Of a stretch of 64,000 nucleotides of DNA, positions 53,040 to 64,000 are shown piece by piece; positions within the stretch are counted from its first letter, which is position 1, and each line of letters opens with the position of its first letter. The DNA lies in assembly GCA_963556255.1 (NCBI GenBank), contig OY744606.1, positions 81,992,715-82,056,714 on the forward strand, in the 5' to 3' direction. The notes beneath the pieces are model-generated. The model was given only the letters and a program-made list of their open reading frames with translations, was not told the origin of the DNA and ran no database searches. The translations under genes and the position numbers were made by a program. Origin of the DNA: Allolobophora icterica. Taxonomy: Eukaryota; Annelida; Clitellata; Crassiclitellata; Lumbricidae.

Positions 53040-53549
53040 TAAGCAGAGGAAGAAGCAGAAGCAGAAGCAGCAGAAGAAGACGAAGACGAAGAAGAAGAAC
53101 AACAACAAGAGAAAGGACAAGAAGAACAAGGAGAAGAAGAAGTAGAAGAAGAAGAAAAGGAAGAAGAGGAAGAAGACAAATAAGAAAAAAAGAAGAAAGA
53201 GATGAGGAAGTAGAGGAGGAGAAGAAGAAGATGAAGAAGAAGAAGAAGAAACAAGAAAACGAAGAAGAAGAAGAAGACGAAGACGAAGACGAAGACGAAG
53301 ACGAAGACGAAGAAGAAGAAGAAGAAGAAGAAGAAGAAGAAGAAGAAGAAGAAGAAGAAGAAGAAGAAGAAGAAGAAGAAGAAGAAGAAGAAGAAGAAGA
53401 AGAAGAAGAAGAAGAAGAAGAAGAAGAAGAAGAAGAAGAAGAAGAAGAAGAAGAAGAAGAAGAAGAAGAAGAAGAAGAAGAAGAAGAAGAAGAAGAAGAA
53501 GAAGAAGAAGAAGAAGAAGAAGAAGAAGAAGAAGAAGAAGAAAAACCAC
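53040..53549. repeat. (GAA)n array, pure for about 80 units
   Basis: Mixed GAA/GAC/AAG triplets from 53040, pure GAA from about 53309 to 53540. GAA arrays of this length can form triplex structures. Long E, K/R, L or F frames are artefacts. Confidence 0.97.
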
Positions 53550-54330
53550 AGAAAGAACAATCCTCTCATATTTTGCTGTAAGAACTTACATGTTCACAAT
53601 CGTTTTCTTCGAAACTCTTGTTCGTCAGGGTATATCAGCGACGACATGGACATAAGTTATAAGAAACCGAAACGAACATTCGGACAGAGGTTTTTCAGTG
53701 CATGCGTTGTAGACATGCGGAGTGGTTTGGATGATAGTACTGTCTCAGTGGTCACTATCGCAGCTTTTAAGAGGTAGCTCTGAGACATAGGCAGTTAAGC
53801 ATTACAGATTAGCTTGCGGCTGTTCTAAGACAGATTATCACGTTAAACCCTTGTCATGCTTGCGTTATGTTATGCTACATGTATGTTATGTTATGTTAAG
53901 TCATTCTGTTCGATGACACCGACGTTATTCTGATTGAAAGCGACCATTCTGTCACATCGATTTAATTGTGGCTTTCCATCGAGGAGGATTGATTCTCAAA
54001 GAAGGCGTTGGGAAGGGAAGGGAAGGTGATGACTTCCTTCGAAGGATAACTTTCCATCCAAGTGGATATCTTTCCATTGAAGTGGATGGTTCTTCATTGG
54101 AAGGCAGGGCTATTCATCGCAGAAGAATAGAGATGACTGTCCATGGAAAGGGTGGCTGTTCATCGGTGACCGCGTGGAGGGGGGTGGCTGTCCATTGAGA
54201 GGAATTGCTGTCTTTAGGCGGATGTAATCGCATAAAGATAGATTCCCTTGTCTATTGCCGTCTAAATATCTGGCCAATGGTAAAGTTACTCTGTGTTAAT
54301 ATGTCTGTTTATCTGTCTGTGTATATATCT

Positions 54331-54365
54331 GTCTGTGTATATCTCTGTCTGTCTGTCTGTCTGGC

Positions 54366-54436
<71 letters not shown>

Positions 54437-54485
54437 TAGACAAACAGACAGACAGACAAACCAACTCTGTCTGTCGACAGAGTTG

Positions 54486-54552
<67 letters not shown>
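54331..54552. repeat. (CTGT)n with central perfect palindrome
   Basis: Two CTGT blocks flank an inverted repeat with arms GACAAACCAACTCTGTC and GACAGAGTTGGTTTGTC around TGTC; arms extend further into CAGA/TCTG repeats, so a long hairpin is possible. Confidence 0.95.
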
Positions 54553-54553
<1 letters not shown>

Positions 54554-55129
54554 TGAACGATGTAAGGGAGTTGTGGGGAATGGCAACATGTGACGTGCGT
54601 TTGTGATCTCAGCGACTTATACAGAAGAGTGTTTCAAAGGGGAAGAAATGAAGGAGCAGGAGACGAAATCGGGAGTAAATCAACTGAGCTGGACTGCTTT
54701 TCGCTTGCGAAATGAGGTTAGATTGACAGACGAACCGAAGTCCACATGTAGAAGGACAAGCAGACGGACAGACAGACGGACAGAAAGGAAAGTGGCTGAG
54801 AAAGCACAGCTGCACTAAATGACATTGAGGAGACAGTTAGAATCTAAAGCAAGGATGGCGATAGGGGTAGAATGACGTGAGGAAAAGAATCGTGTAAAAG
54901 AGGAAGAGGAGGGTTAATGGGAGAGAAGAAGGAGACGTAAACGGGGACAACGAGGAATGATGATTCAGTGAATAAAGAGGAGTTTAGATAGCAAATAAAT
55001 GAAAACTAGCAGGAGGGTTTTCATTGACCTGAAGGACAAAGCTTCCATAACTCAACGGTACAGCCACCATTTCCAATAGAAAGCCATCCACTTCGAAAAT
55101 CAAACGAACGTTAAAGAAAGAGTAATTTT

Positions 55130-55555
55130 CTTCGATGAGAAGCCATCCACTTCGGTAAACAGCCATCTCATTAGATGAAAAGCCATATCCTTCGATGAGA
55201 AGCCATCCACTTCGGTAAACAGCCATCTCATTAGATGAAAAGCCATCTCCTTCGATGAGAAGCCATCCACTTCGGTAAACAGCCATCTCATTAGATGAAA
55301 AGCCATATCCTTCGATGAGAAGCCATCCACTTCGGTAAACAGCCATCTCATTAGATGAAAAGCCATCTCCTTCGATGAGAAGCCATCCACTTCGGTAAAC
55401 ATCCATCTCATTAGATGAAAAGCCATCTCCTTCGATGAGAAGCCATCCACTTCGGTAAACAGCCATCTCCTTATATGAGAAGCCATCTCCTTCCATGAGA
55501 ATCCATCCACTTTGACAAACAGCTGTCTTCTTAGGTGGAAAACCATCATCTCCTT
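55130..55555. repeat. 60-bp tandem array
   Basis: About seven copies with AGCCATCCACTTCGGTAAAC, AGCCATCTCATTAGATGAAA and AGCCATCTCCTTCGATGAGA. Each is itself three related 20-bp units beginning AGCCATC. Frames are open throughout because 60 is a multiple of three. Confidence 0.95.
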
Positions 55556-56168
55556 CGATCGAAAGCAATCTCTGGAATTGAATGACTGGAGACCAGAGTG
55601 ATTTCGAATGAAAGTCAGCACCAATTGACATCAGATTGGATGGTTGAAATTATTTTCTTGTTTTTATTTTAAACAAAATAGTTTATTCTGAAAATTCTTC
55701 ATCCGAGAACCTCTCTATGTATGTCGATATTTTTTATTCCTGATATTTTCGTATTCCCTGTTTATGTATTGGCCAACTGTCCCTGCATATCTTCGTGCTT
55801 CTTAGCCTCCTTCTGAGTGCATGCGCACCCAACGGAAGCCTTCCAGAGGAAGAGGGTCCGGCTGTGTATTATCCGTTGATAATTGAAAGGCGATGGAAAA
55901 CGTTGTTTGCTCACGTCGTTCATCAAGTCCAACGGCATTCTCGCCTAAATCAATTATCTAATTTGCAACCTGTGGAAGCAAAGAATCTCTTCTTCGGCTC
56001 CGACGGCGGGCATTTTATCGGAATGATATCAATGTCTCAGGTTACTAAGCAACATGCAAGTCTTCCAGCCGTGATTTAATTAATTCTACTGAAACTACAT
56101 TTAGCCCCCCTCACAGACCCACAAAAGCGACCGATGGAAAATACCAGCAGTCGTTGCATTGAGGCAGA

Positions 56169-56277
56169 ATGGCCGCAGCTTCTCAAGTCCTTCACTCATC
56201 TGATTTCTCAAGATATTCAATTTTATCAAGTCCGAGTCTGTTACTTATTACGGATGAGGATCATCCGGAAGCTGAAG
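56169..56277 (+). CDS. Candidate first coding exon, unknown gene
   Basis: ATG at 56169 opens 36 codons rich in serine and leucine, ending DEDHPEAE, followed by a donor-like GAAG/GTAGGC at 56277-56278. The junction (GCTGAAG/GTAGG) is the seed of the 52-bp array downstream. No family is recognised; the exon call rests on the ATG, the splice donor and the lack of stops. Confidence 0.35.
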
Positions 56278-56322
56278 GTAGGCGCTTGATCAAACGGCCT
56301 CAAGAGAAGCTATTTTTCAGAA

Positions 56323-58960
56323 GCTTCTCTTCTCTCCTTCCCCCCCCCCCCCAAGCGCCATTCGTCGACTATCTTCGGACAGTAACGCCGGCTGGTGTAA
56401 AGTCCTACGTACGCGCCTTGTCGTGGCGGGGGAACTCCGAAAGGAGGCGAAGCGTGCGGGGGCGAAACAAATAAAGTTACATAATTGAGCCAAATATTAG
56501 AGAAATAGTGCTGCCACTGCAGCACCTGAGTTAATTACCGAGAGGGCGGCGGGTGCGGTGACTGTTCTAGTGACGTGTCCGGAATGTCAGATGGGCCCCT
56601 TTCAGAGGGCAGCGGGACTCTCTCGTCATCAGCGAAAGGCCCACCCCGTGGAGTACCAAGCGGCACACCAAGTGTCGCGGAGGGTCAAAGCTCGATGGCC
56701 CCGGAAGAGCGAGATCGTATGGCCAAGCTTGAGGCTGACTTTCTCGTCTCCGGGGTGAAATCAACCCTGATTAACAGCCGATTGGTGCCGATCTTCAAGA
56801 ACAGGACTCGCGAGGCGATCAAAGGGCTCAGGAAAAAGCAAGACTACAAGGATCAAGTTGAGCACCTTGTAGCCCGCGCTCGAGCGCTTAAATGCCAATC
56901 CGAGTCCGATGATTCGTCGAGTGGGTCCTCCGCGGAAGACTGTCCTCGCTGGAACCGGTGGCGAGTGGTTCTCTCTACGATAGGGGAGGACCTCAACGAC
57001 CTCCGAGAGGTCCAGCAGGACAGAGATCCACAGATAGAGACGCTCCTTGAAGCGAGACAGATGCTGAAAATGCAATTGCGAGGACGATTCTTGATCGTTA
57101 TGCAGAGCAACTACCTATCTTCCTCAAGTCACAATCGAGGACCGTTGGAAGCAAACCTCGAAAAGGTCCCAAAGGTTACAGGCCCCTGGCCCTGGCAAGC
57201 CGCCTGGTAAGTCAGGGGGCAAGTCGGGGCGCAGGCGCAGGCTGAACGCGATACGTCTTGCCAGAATCATGGCCTACGCAAGGGTTCAGAAAGACCGTAA
57301 GAGGTGCGCTGAGATGGTTCTCGAGGAGACATGGGAGCAGAAGAAAACGACATTGACCTTCGAAGATCAAGCGCCGTTCTGGAGATCGATCTTCTCCGCA
57401 GAATCCGAGGTTGATGAGAGACCGGTCCCCAAGGCTCGAGAGGACTGGTCTATCGTGGATCCTGTAACCTTCGAGTAGGTGGCGAAAGCGAGTGCAGACT
57501 CGGAGGATAGTGCCCCGGGTCCTGATGGAGTAAATCTTGGGGAAATGAAGTTGGTCCCCACTGGAGCTGGCCAGCTTCTACAATCTGTGGCTTCCGCTGG
57601 GGCACATCCCCATGAAGTTCTCAGATGGGGAGACTATTCTGATTCCCAAGGGTGGAGATCTACGGGATCCGGCAAACTATAGGCCTATCACCATGGCCTC
57701 ACGTGTGACGAGGGTCTTTCATAAGATCGTGGCCTCTCGTCTAACTTCGAGGGTCCCACTGGATCCGAGGCAGAAGGCGGCCGTACCAGTTGACGGATAT
57801 GCTGAAAATGTATTTCTATTGGATAACATCATAAGCGAGGCCCAGTGACAGAGGAAAGCGGTGTGCTTGGCCTTCTTAGACGTGGCTAAGGCCTTTAACT
57901 GTATATCCCACAGGACATTTGCTAGGTCACTCAGGAGGCTGGGAGTGCCATCGCCGCTGGTGCAGTACGTATCGATGATGTACGCCAACAAATCGACCGT
58001 CCTTAAAGTAGGCGGTCGAAGAAGTGGCCCTATCAAATGTCTCCGTGGCGTACGTCAAGGCGATCCCCTGTCGGCCATCCTGTTCAACTGTGTAATGGAC
58101 GAGGTCTTGGCGGAGCTGAACCCGGCCATCGGTTACTTCCTAAATAGGGAGGTCATGGTCCGGTGTTTGGCTTTTGCTGATGACCTTGTCTTGATCGCCT
58201 CCACTGCCACAGATGGCTTGCGGGAACAGGTGGACAGAGTACAATGCGCGCTGGGATTGGGTTGGCTTCGACTGAACCCGGCTAACAGTGCCTCAATGAG
58301 GATTGACATTGATGGGAAGGCTAAGCGCTGGGTGGTAAATCCCTCACCGCTTTTGATCATCGACGGCGAGTCGATCAAGCCCCTCAACATCGCGCAAATG
58401 TACAAATGCCTAGGACTGCAGGCCGGACCACTCGGTCTGAAGAGGGCGACTGGGTGGCTAATGTCTTTCCGGGGGCGCCGGATGCGTTTAGCGCGGTTAT
58501 CCTGAACTGGTGAGGAGTGCTCCACCATGCCTCGTCGGGCCCCCTCCGCAAGTTGGGGTTGAGCACAGCCGACGAAACTCTCATGTCATGCCGGGTGTTG
58601 GTTTACACCAGTAAAATGTTCCGACACTTCACCCGGCCGACAGTGAGGGGTCCGAGGACGCCGGACGCTGATACAGACCATACCTACATAGGACCAAGCA
58701 CGGAGGTCCGTTCAACGCGGTCGGCCCGCAAGGTGACATTACGCGAGAGAGTCCCTGGTCTCGATTGCCCGACAGGTTGGAGGCGCATTGCCCTGTGGGT
58801 CAGCTCGGCCGGGCTACCAGCTGCGTGCCTTTCTTCCAGGAAGGCACAATCACTTTGCGGGCGGGCATCCCACAAAATTATAACATCCGGGAGCCGCGAG
58901 AGCAAATACACAATGATGAGACTGTCCGGTCGCGCAAACAACTGAGTGTTAATTTTTTTT
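56323..58960 (+). mobile_element. R2-like non-LTR retrotransposon, decayed
   Basis: Begins with an N-terminal C2H2-type finger (CPEC then GLSRHQRKAH, near 56576-56640). Reverse transcriptase pieces follow in shifting frames: APGPDGVN, LIPKGGDLRDPANYRPITMA, FLDVAKAFNCISH, GVRQGDPLSAILFN and the active-site FADDLVLIA near 58173. The C-terminal endonuclease region is weak or missing. Several frameshifts and stops. It splits a 52-bp array: one unit-like copy lies before it (56271-56325), the rest after it. Confidence 0.8.
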
Positions 58961-58963
58961 AAA

Positions 58964-60290
58964 GTAGGTGCTTGATCAAACGGCGTCAAGAGAAGCTGTT
59001 TTTCAGAAGCTGAAGGTAGGTGGGTGATCAAAAGGCCTGAAGAGAAGCTGTTTTTCAGAAGCCGAAGGTAGGCGGGTGATCAAAAGGCCTGAAGATAAAC
59101 TGTTTTTCAGAAGCTGAAGGTAGGTGGGTGATCAAAAGGCCTGAAGAGAAACTGTTTTTCAGAAGCCGAAGGTAGGCGGGTGATCAAAAGGCCTGAAGAG
59201 AAGCTGTTTTTCAGAAGCCGAAGGTAGGCGGGTGATCAAAAGGCCTGAAGAGAAGCTGTTTTTCAGAAGCCGAAGGTAGGCGGGTGATCAAAAGGCCTGA
59301 AGAGAAACTGTTTTTCAGAAGCTGAAGGTAGGTGGGTGATCAAAAGGCCTGAAGAGAAACTGTTTTTCAGAAGCTGAAGGTAGGTGGGTGATCAAAAGGC
59401 CTGAAGAGAAACTGTTTTTCAGAAGCTGAAGGTAGGTGGGTGATCAAAAGGCCTGAAGAGAAACTGTTTTTCAGAAGCTGAAGGTAGGTGGGTGATCAAA
59501 AGGCCTGAAGAGAAGCTGTTTTTCAGAAGCCGAAGGTAGGCGCGAAGGTAGGCGGGTGATCAAAAGGCCTGAAGAGAAGCTGTTTTTCAGAAGCCGAAGG
59601 TAGGCGGGTGATCAAAAGGCCTGAAGAGAAGCTGTTTTTCAGAAGCCGAAGGTAGGCGGGTGATCAAAAGGCCTGAAGAGAAGCTGTTTTTCAGAAGCCG
59701 AAGGTAGGCGGGTGATCAAAAGGCCTGAAGAGAAGCTGTTTTTCAGAAGCCGAAGGTAGGCGGGTGACCAAAAGGCCTGAAGAGAAGCTGTTTTTCAGAA
59801 GCCGAAGGTAGGCGGGTGACCAAAAGGCCTGAAGAGAAGCTGTTTTTCAGAAGCCGAAGGTAGGCGGGTGATCAAAAGGCCTGAAGAGAATTAAGCTGTT
59901 TTTCAGAAGCCGAAGGTAGGCGGGTGATCAAAAGGCCTGAAGAGAAGCTGTTTTTCAGAAGCCGAAGGTAGGCGCGAAGGTAGGCGGGTGATCAAAAGGC
60001 CTGAAGAGAAGCTGTTTTTCAGAAGCCGAAGGTAGGCGGGTGATCAAAAGGCCTGAAGAGAAGCTGTTTTTCAGAAGCCGAAGGTAGGCGGGTGATCAAA
60101 AGGCCTGAAGAGAAGCTGTTTTTCAGAAGCCGAAGGTAGGCGGGTGATCAAAAGGCCTGAAGAGAAGCTGTTTTTCAGAAGCCGAAGGTAGGCGGGTGAT
60201 CAAAAGGCCTGAAGAGAAGCTGTTTTTCAGAAGCCGAAGGTAGGCGGGTGATCAAACGGCCTCAAGAGAAGCTGTTTTTCAGAAGCTAAG
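58964..60290 (+). repeat. 52-bp tandem array, about 25 copies
   Basis: Unit AGGCGGGTGATCAAAAGGCC, TGAAGAGAAGCTGTTTTTCA, GAAGCCGAAGGT. Each unit holds a 3'-splice-like CTGTTTTTCAG and a 5'-splice-like GAAG/GTAGG separated by nine bases. Two units have a small internal duplication (AGGCGCGAAGGT). Confidence 0.97.
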
Positions 60291-60785
60291 TTAGCTGGAC
60301 CTGACTATGACCTGCCTTCTAGTCGTCTCGCGTGCCTCGATCGAGTGCAACGCTCTGCGGCGCGCCTTATTGGCCGATTACCAAAATTTTGTCAGGTCTC
60401 AGGTTACATACTGGATGTCCTGCATTGGCTCCCCGTCAACCAGCGTGTGGTATACATGGTTGTTTCCCTAGTCTCTTGGTGCCAGCTGGGTAGTGACTCA
60501 ACTTATCTGCAGGTCCTTTGCCGCCCCGTGCAGGAGATCAGGGTAGCCGTCACCTCCGCTCTTCGGGGAAGGGTGTGCTCATTGTGCCTTTTACCCGCAC
60601 AGCCACCGCGCAGAATCGTGCTTTTTCAGTGGTGGACCCGACGGCATGGAACGGGCTCTCTCCCCCCGGACTGCGTCTGCTCCTCTGAACTCCCTCTGAT
60701 ACGTTCTATACTAGATTGAAAACTGTCCTATTTGGCCGTGCTGGAGTCGGGAGCACCTCTGAGTAGCCCTCCCCTTGAAGAGGTG
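60291..60785 (+). mobile_element. LINE 3' end fragment, CR1/L2-like
   Basis: Encodes LDRVQRSAARLIGRLPKF and LDVLHWLPVNQRVVY, the C-terminal domain also seen at 39.0 kb, then GGGAGCACCTCTGAGTAG, GAGGTGCTATATATA and a long (TA)n. Confidence 0.82.

Positions 60786-60868
<83 letters not shown>
60786..60868. repeat. (TA)n microsatellite
   Basis: About 41 TA units forming the tail of the preceding LINE fragment. Confidence 0.97.
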
Positions 60869-60869
<1 letters not shown>

Positions 60870-61497
60870 TTGAATGAATTAATGATGCTTATTTGGAAAG
60901 GATGAAGCCAGACTTCTCAAGACGGAGAACCTTTTGAAAAGCAGGGAAAAGAAAGACTTCTCAGATGACTGTAAATGACCTCGAATGTTCGAGTATGGAT
61001 AAGTGTTGAGTTTATCAACAGAGGGCGTTAGCTATGCATATTCGTGAGTCTAACTTGAAACGCATCATTAAATGTCTGATGACCGTGCTTCACGTGACAC
61101 AGGATTTTAATAGGTGAAGTCTACGCATTAAAGCTGTTCATATCTCGGCCTCAGTTCTCCGTTGGCTTCAACTGAAGAGTGATTTCAGATTGTTGACGTC
61201 ACTCTGGCACCGAGAACTAACAGCCACAAAATACTACCACTTGCACAACCAACAACAACAACAACAGCAGCAACAACAATCAACCAATCAATTGTTCGGT
61301 CTGTCGGTCGTTCAATCCTCTCCTCTTCCTCCTGCTCTTCCCCTCGCTCCTCATATTACATCTTCCTTCAGTCCCCATTCCTCTTTGTTTTTGTCTTTCT
61401 TATCTTTCAGTTGCATCATTCTATTTACAATTGCGCTGTTCTTTCTCCTTGTCATCCAGCATCCTTCTTTCCTTCCATATCCTCTTGGTCCTTGGTC

Positions 61498-61562
61498 CTC
61501 CTCTTCCTCCTCCTCCTCCTCCTCCTCCTCCTCCTCCTCCTCCTCCTCCTCCTCCTCCTCCT
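61498..61562. repeat. (CCT)n microsatellite
   Basis: About 20 CTC/CCT triplets inside a pyrimidine-rich stretch (61310-61700). Confidence 0.95.
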
Positions 61563-61899
61563 CATATTTGTCCTCCGAACGATCTTGCTGCCCGCAGCTT
61601 CCTTTCATTTGCTATCCTCCGCCAATTATATTTCATATTTCTGCTTCTATTCCTGCGTTTTCTCCTTCTCCTTCTCCTTCTCTTCCTCCTCCTCCTTCAT
61701 CGAACTCCTGCTTACGTCCTATTCTTCCTTTATTATTATACTTTTCAGCTTCTACTCTCCATCATCAGCACCGTCATCAACATCAGTATCATCAACAGCA
61801 TCAGCAGCATCCGCATCAATATCATCATCATCCTCAGCAGCCGTATCCTCATAACCAGCATTGGTTTCCTGTGTGGAGGGCGATGTGCCATGATTTTTC

Positions 61900-63775
61900 G
61901 GTCGTTCGTTCGGTCGATCGGTCGTTCGTTCGGTCGGTCGTTCGGTCGTTCGTTCGGTCGGTCGGTCGTTCGTTCGGTCGATCGGTCTTTCGTTCGGTCG
62001 ATCGGTCGTTCGTTCGGTCGATCGGTCGTTCGTTCGGTCGGTCGTTCGGTCGTTCGTTCGGTCGGTCGGTCGTTCGTTCGGTCGATCGGTCGTTCGTTCG
62101 GTCGATCGGTCGTTCGTTCGGTCGTTCGTTCAGTCGATCGGTCGTTCGTTCGGTCGGTCGTTCGGTCGTTCGTACGGTCGGTCGGTCGTTCGGTCGTTCG
62201 GTCGATCGGTCGTTCGTTCGGTCATTCGTTCGGTCGTTCGTTCGGTCGTTCGGTCGTTCGGTCGATCGGTCGTTCGTTCGGTCGTTCGGTCGTTCGTTCG
62301 TTCGGTCGTTCGGTCGTTCGTTCGGTCGTTCGGTCGTTCGTTCGTTCGGTCGTTCGTTCGGTCGTTCGGTCGTTCGTTCGTCGTTCGTTCGGTCGCTCGA
62401 TCGGTCGGTCGGTCGTTCGTTCGTTCGGTCGATCGGTCGTTCGTTCGGTCGATCGGTCGTTCGTTCGGTCGTTCGTTCGGTCGATCGGTCGTTCGTTCGG
62501 TCGGTCGTTCGGTCGTTCGTACGGTCGGTCGGTCGTTCGTTCGTTCGGTCGTTCGTTCGGTCGATCGGTCGTTCGTTCGGTCGGTCGTTCGGTCGTTCGT
62601 TCGGTCGGTCGTTCGTTCGGTCGATCGGTCGTTCGTTCGGTCGATCGGTCGTTCGTTCGGTCGTTCGTTCGGTCGATCGGTCGTTCGTTCGGTCGGTCGT
62701 TCGGTCGTTCGTACGGTCGGTCGGTCGTTCGGTCGTTCGGTCGATCGGTCGTTCGTTCGGTCATTCGTTCGGTCGTTCGTTCGGTCGTTCGGTCGATCGG
62801 TCGTTCGTTCGGTCGTTCGGTCGTTCGTTCGTTCGGTCGTTCGTTCGGTCGTTCGGTCGTTCGTTCGGTCGTTCGGTCGTTCGGTCGGTCAGTCGGTCAG
62901 TCGTTCGGTCGGTCTGTCGGTCAGTCGTTCGGTCGATCAGTCGGTCTGTCGGTCAGTCGTTCGGTCGGTCTGTCGGTCAGTCGTTCGGTCGGTCGGTCGG
63001 TCTGTCGGTCAGTCGTTCGGTCGGTCAGTCGGTCTGTCGGTCAGTCGTTCGGTCGGTCAGTCGGTCTGTCGGTCAGTCGTTCGGTCGTTCGGTCGGTCTG
63101 TCGGTCGGTCGGTCTGTCGGTCAGTCGTTCGGTCGGTCGGTCGGTCAGTCTGTCGGTCAGACGTTCGGTCGGTCTGTCGGTCAGTCGTTCGGTCGGTCAG
63201 TCGGTCTGTCGGTCAGTCGTTCGGTCGGTCAGTCGGTCTGTCGGTCAGTCGTTCGGTCGTTCGGTCGGTCTATCGGTCGGTCGGTCGGTCTGTCGGTCAG
63301 TCGTTCGGTCGGTCGGTCGGTCAGTCTGTCGGTCAGACGTTCGGTCGGTCTGTCGGTCAGTCGTTCGGTCGGTCTGTCGGTCTGTCGGTCAGTCGTTCGG
63401 TCGGTCGGTCGTTCGGTCGGTCGGTCGTTCGGTCGGTCGGTCGGTCGGTCGGTCGGTCGTTCGGTCGGTCGGTCGGTCGGTCGTTCGGTCGGTCGTTCGT
63501 TCGGTCGTTCGGTCGTTCGGTCGGTCGTTCGGTCGGTCGGTCGTTCGGTCGGTCGGTCGGTCGTTCGGTCGGTCTGTCGGTCTGTCGTTCGGTCGGTCTG
63601 TCGGTCGGTCGGTCGTTCGGTCGGTCGTTCGGTCGGTCGGTCGTTCGGTCGGTCGGTCGGTCTGTCGGTCGTTCTGTCTGTCGGTCGTTCGGTCGGTCTG
63701 TCGGTCGTTGTTCGGTCGGTCTGTCGGTCTGTCGTTCGGTCGGTCTGTCGGTCGGTCGGTCGGTCTGTCGGTCTT
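61900..63775. repeat. 1.9-kb CpG-dense tetranucleotide array
   Basis: Almost every four bases read TTCG, GTCG, ATCG, GTCA or GTCT. The first kilobase is TTCG/GTCG/ATCG rich; from about 62890 GTCT/GTCA variants increase. Segments with GTACGG landmarks recur at about 62170, 62520 and 62710, so there is higher-order duplication. The long R/S/V/G and T/D/R/P frames are artefacts. Confidence 0.97.
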
Positions 63776-64000
63776 CATGTCGTCGCCGTCGTCGTCGTCC
63801 AATACATCATCGACATCATCCTATAACCGGCGATGATTAGACGCAGAACGACAGCCAGTGCATCCTCAGCTCAACCTGCTGCTGCTGCTGAGTCGCATCA
63901 CTGCCATCGACCCCCACCACCCCCACCACTACCACCACCACCATCACCCCGAGCAGCAGCAACAGCAGCTGAGGAGGCTGAACGTGTTTTGCCGATCAGT

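Noticed and set aside
53001..53581. Poly-E, poly-L and poly-F frames
   Set aside because: Translation of the GAA/TTC array.
54984..55631. 215- and 174-codon frames on the reverse strand
   Set aside because: They arise from the 60-bp array, whose length is a multiple of three.
55795..56079. 94-codon frame on the forward strand
   Set aside because: No recognised motif, splice pattern or family; kept as unknown rather than called a gene.
61190..63826. Very long open frames (about 800-880 codons) rich in R, S, V and G
   Set aside because: They follow from the CpG tetranucleotide repeat, which lacks stop codons in several frames on both strands.

Overview
The window looks like nuclear DNA of an invertebrate animal, possibly a mollusc or other lophotrochozoan (lineage is an inference). 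Intron-containing genes with short exons and GT/AG junctions, hAT, piggyBac, CR1/L2-like, R2-like and tRNA-SINE copies and very abundant micro- and minisatellites all point that way. No rRNA gene or intact tRNA gene was seen.

Bases 1 to about 11,500 are a compact virus-like element of the Polinton/Maverick (adintovirus-like) type, cut by the left window edge. It carries a protein-primed family B DNA polymerase (3' part), an rve integrase, a zinc-ribbon plus phospholipase A2 protein, an FtsK/HerA-type packaging ATPase, a conserved Polinton protein of unknown role, a penton-like minor capsid protein, a pVI/pX-like small protein, the major capsid protein, a second membrane-active minor virion protein, an adenain-like protease, a trimeric-fibre-like protein and two accessory proteins. 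Reading frames are open and tightly packed. The protease has no ATG for its N-terminal part; it sits in the -1 frame behind a perfect A AAA AAC slippery heptamer at the end of the preceding gene. A 95-bp tandem array (11,645-12,300) follows the last gene.

Bases 13,900-20,560 (+ strand) hold the exons of a coiled-coil protein gene. Convergent to it, 35,058-21,080 (- strand), is a gene for a METTL17/Rsm22-like mitoribosome assembly factor. I could assign 14 exons with consistent splice phases; the first exon was not found. Its introns hold two hAT-type insertions with 8-bp target duplications (a non-autonomous element and a decayed transposase copy), a piggyBac-like element, a SINE and a remarkable set of minisatellites. 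Several of these begin exactly at a 5' splice site, and one is a nine-fold tandem duplication of the exon-intron junction itself.

Bases 35,100-64,000 are repeat-dominated: a tRNA-SINE sharing its 3' tail with a LINE (38.0-39.5 kb), LINE C-terminal scraps with AAT-type tails (43-46 kb), a 160-170-bp array with nuclear-receptor-like half-sites, a 0.9-kb polypurine tract, a fold-back element, a GAA array, a possible 5' coding exon (56,169-56,277) whose donor junction has been amplified into a 52-bp array (58,964-60,290) interrupted by a decayed R2-like retrotransposon, and finally 1.9 kb of CpG-dense tetranucleotide repeat. The two strongest novel themes are the putative frameshift-coupled protease of the viral element and the repeated birth of minisatellites from splice junctions.
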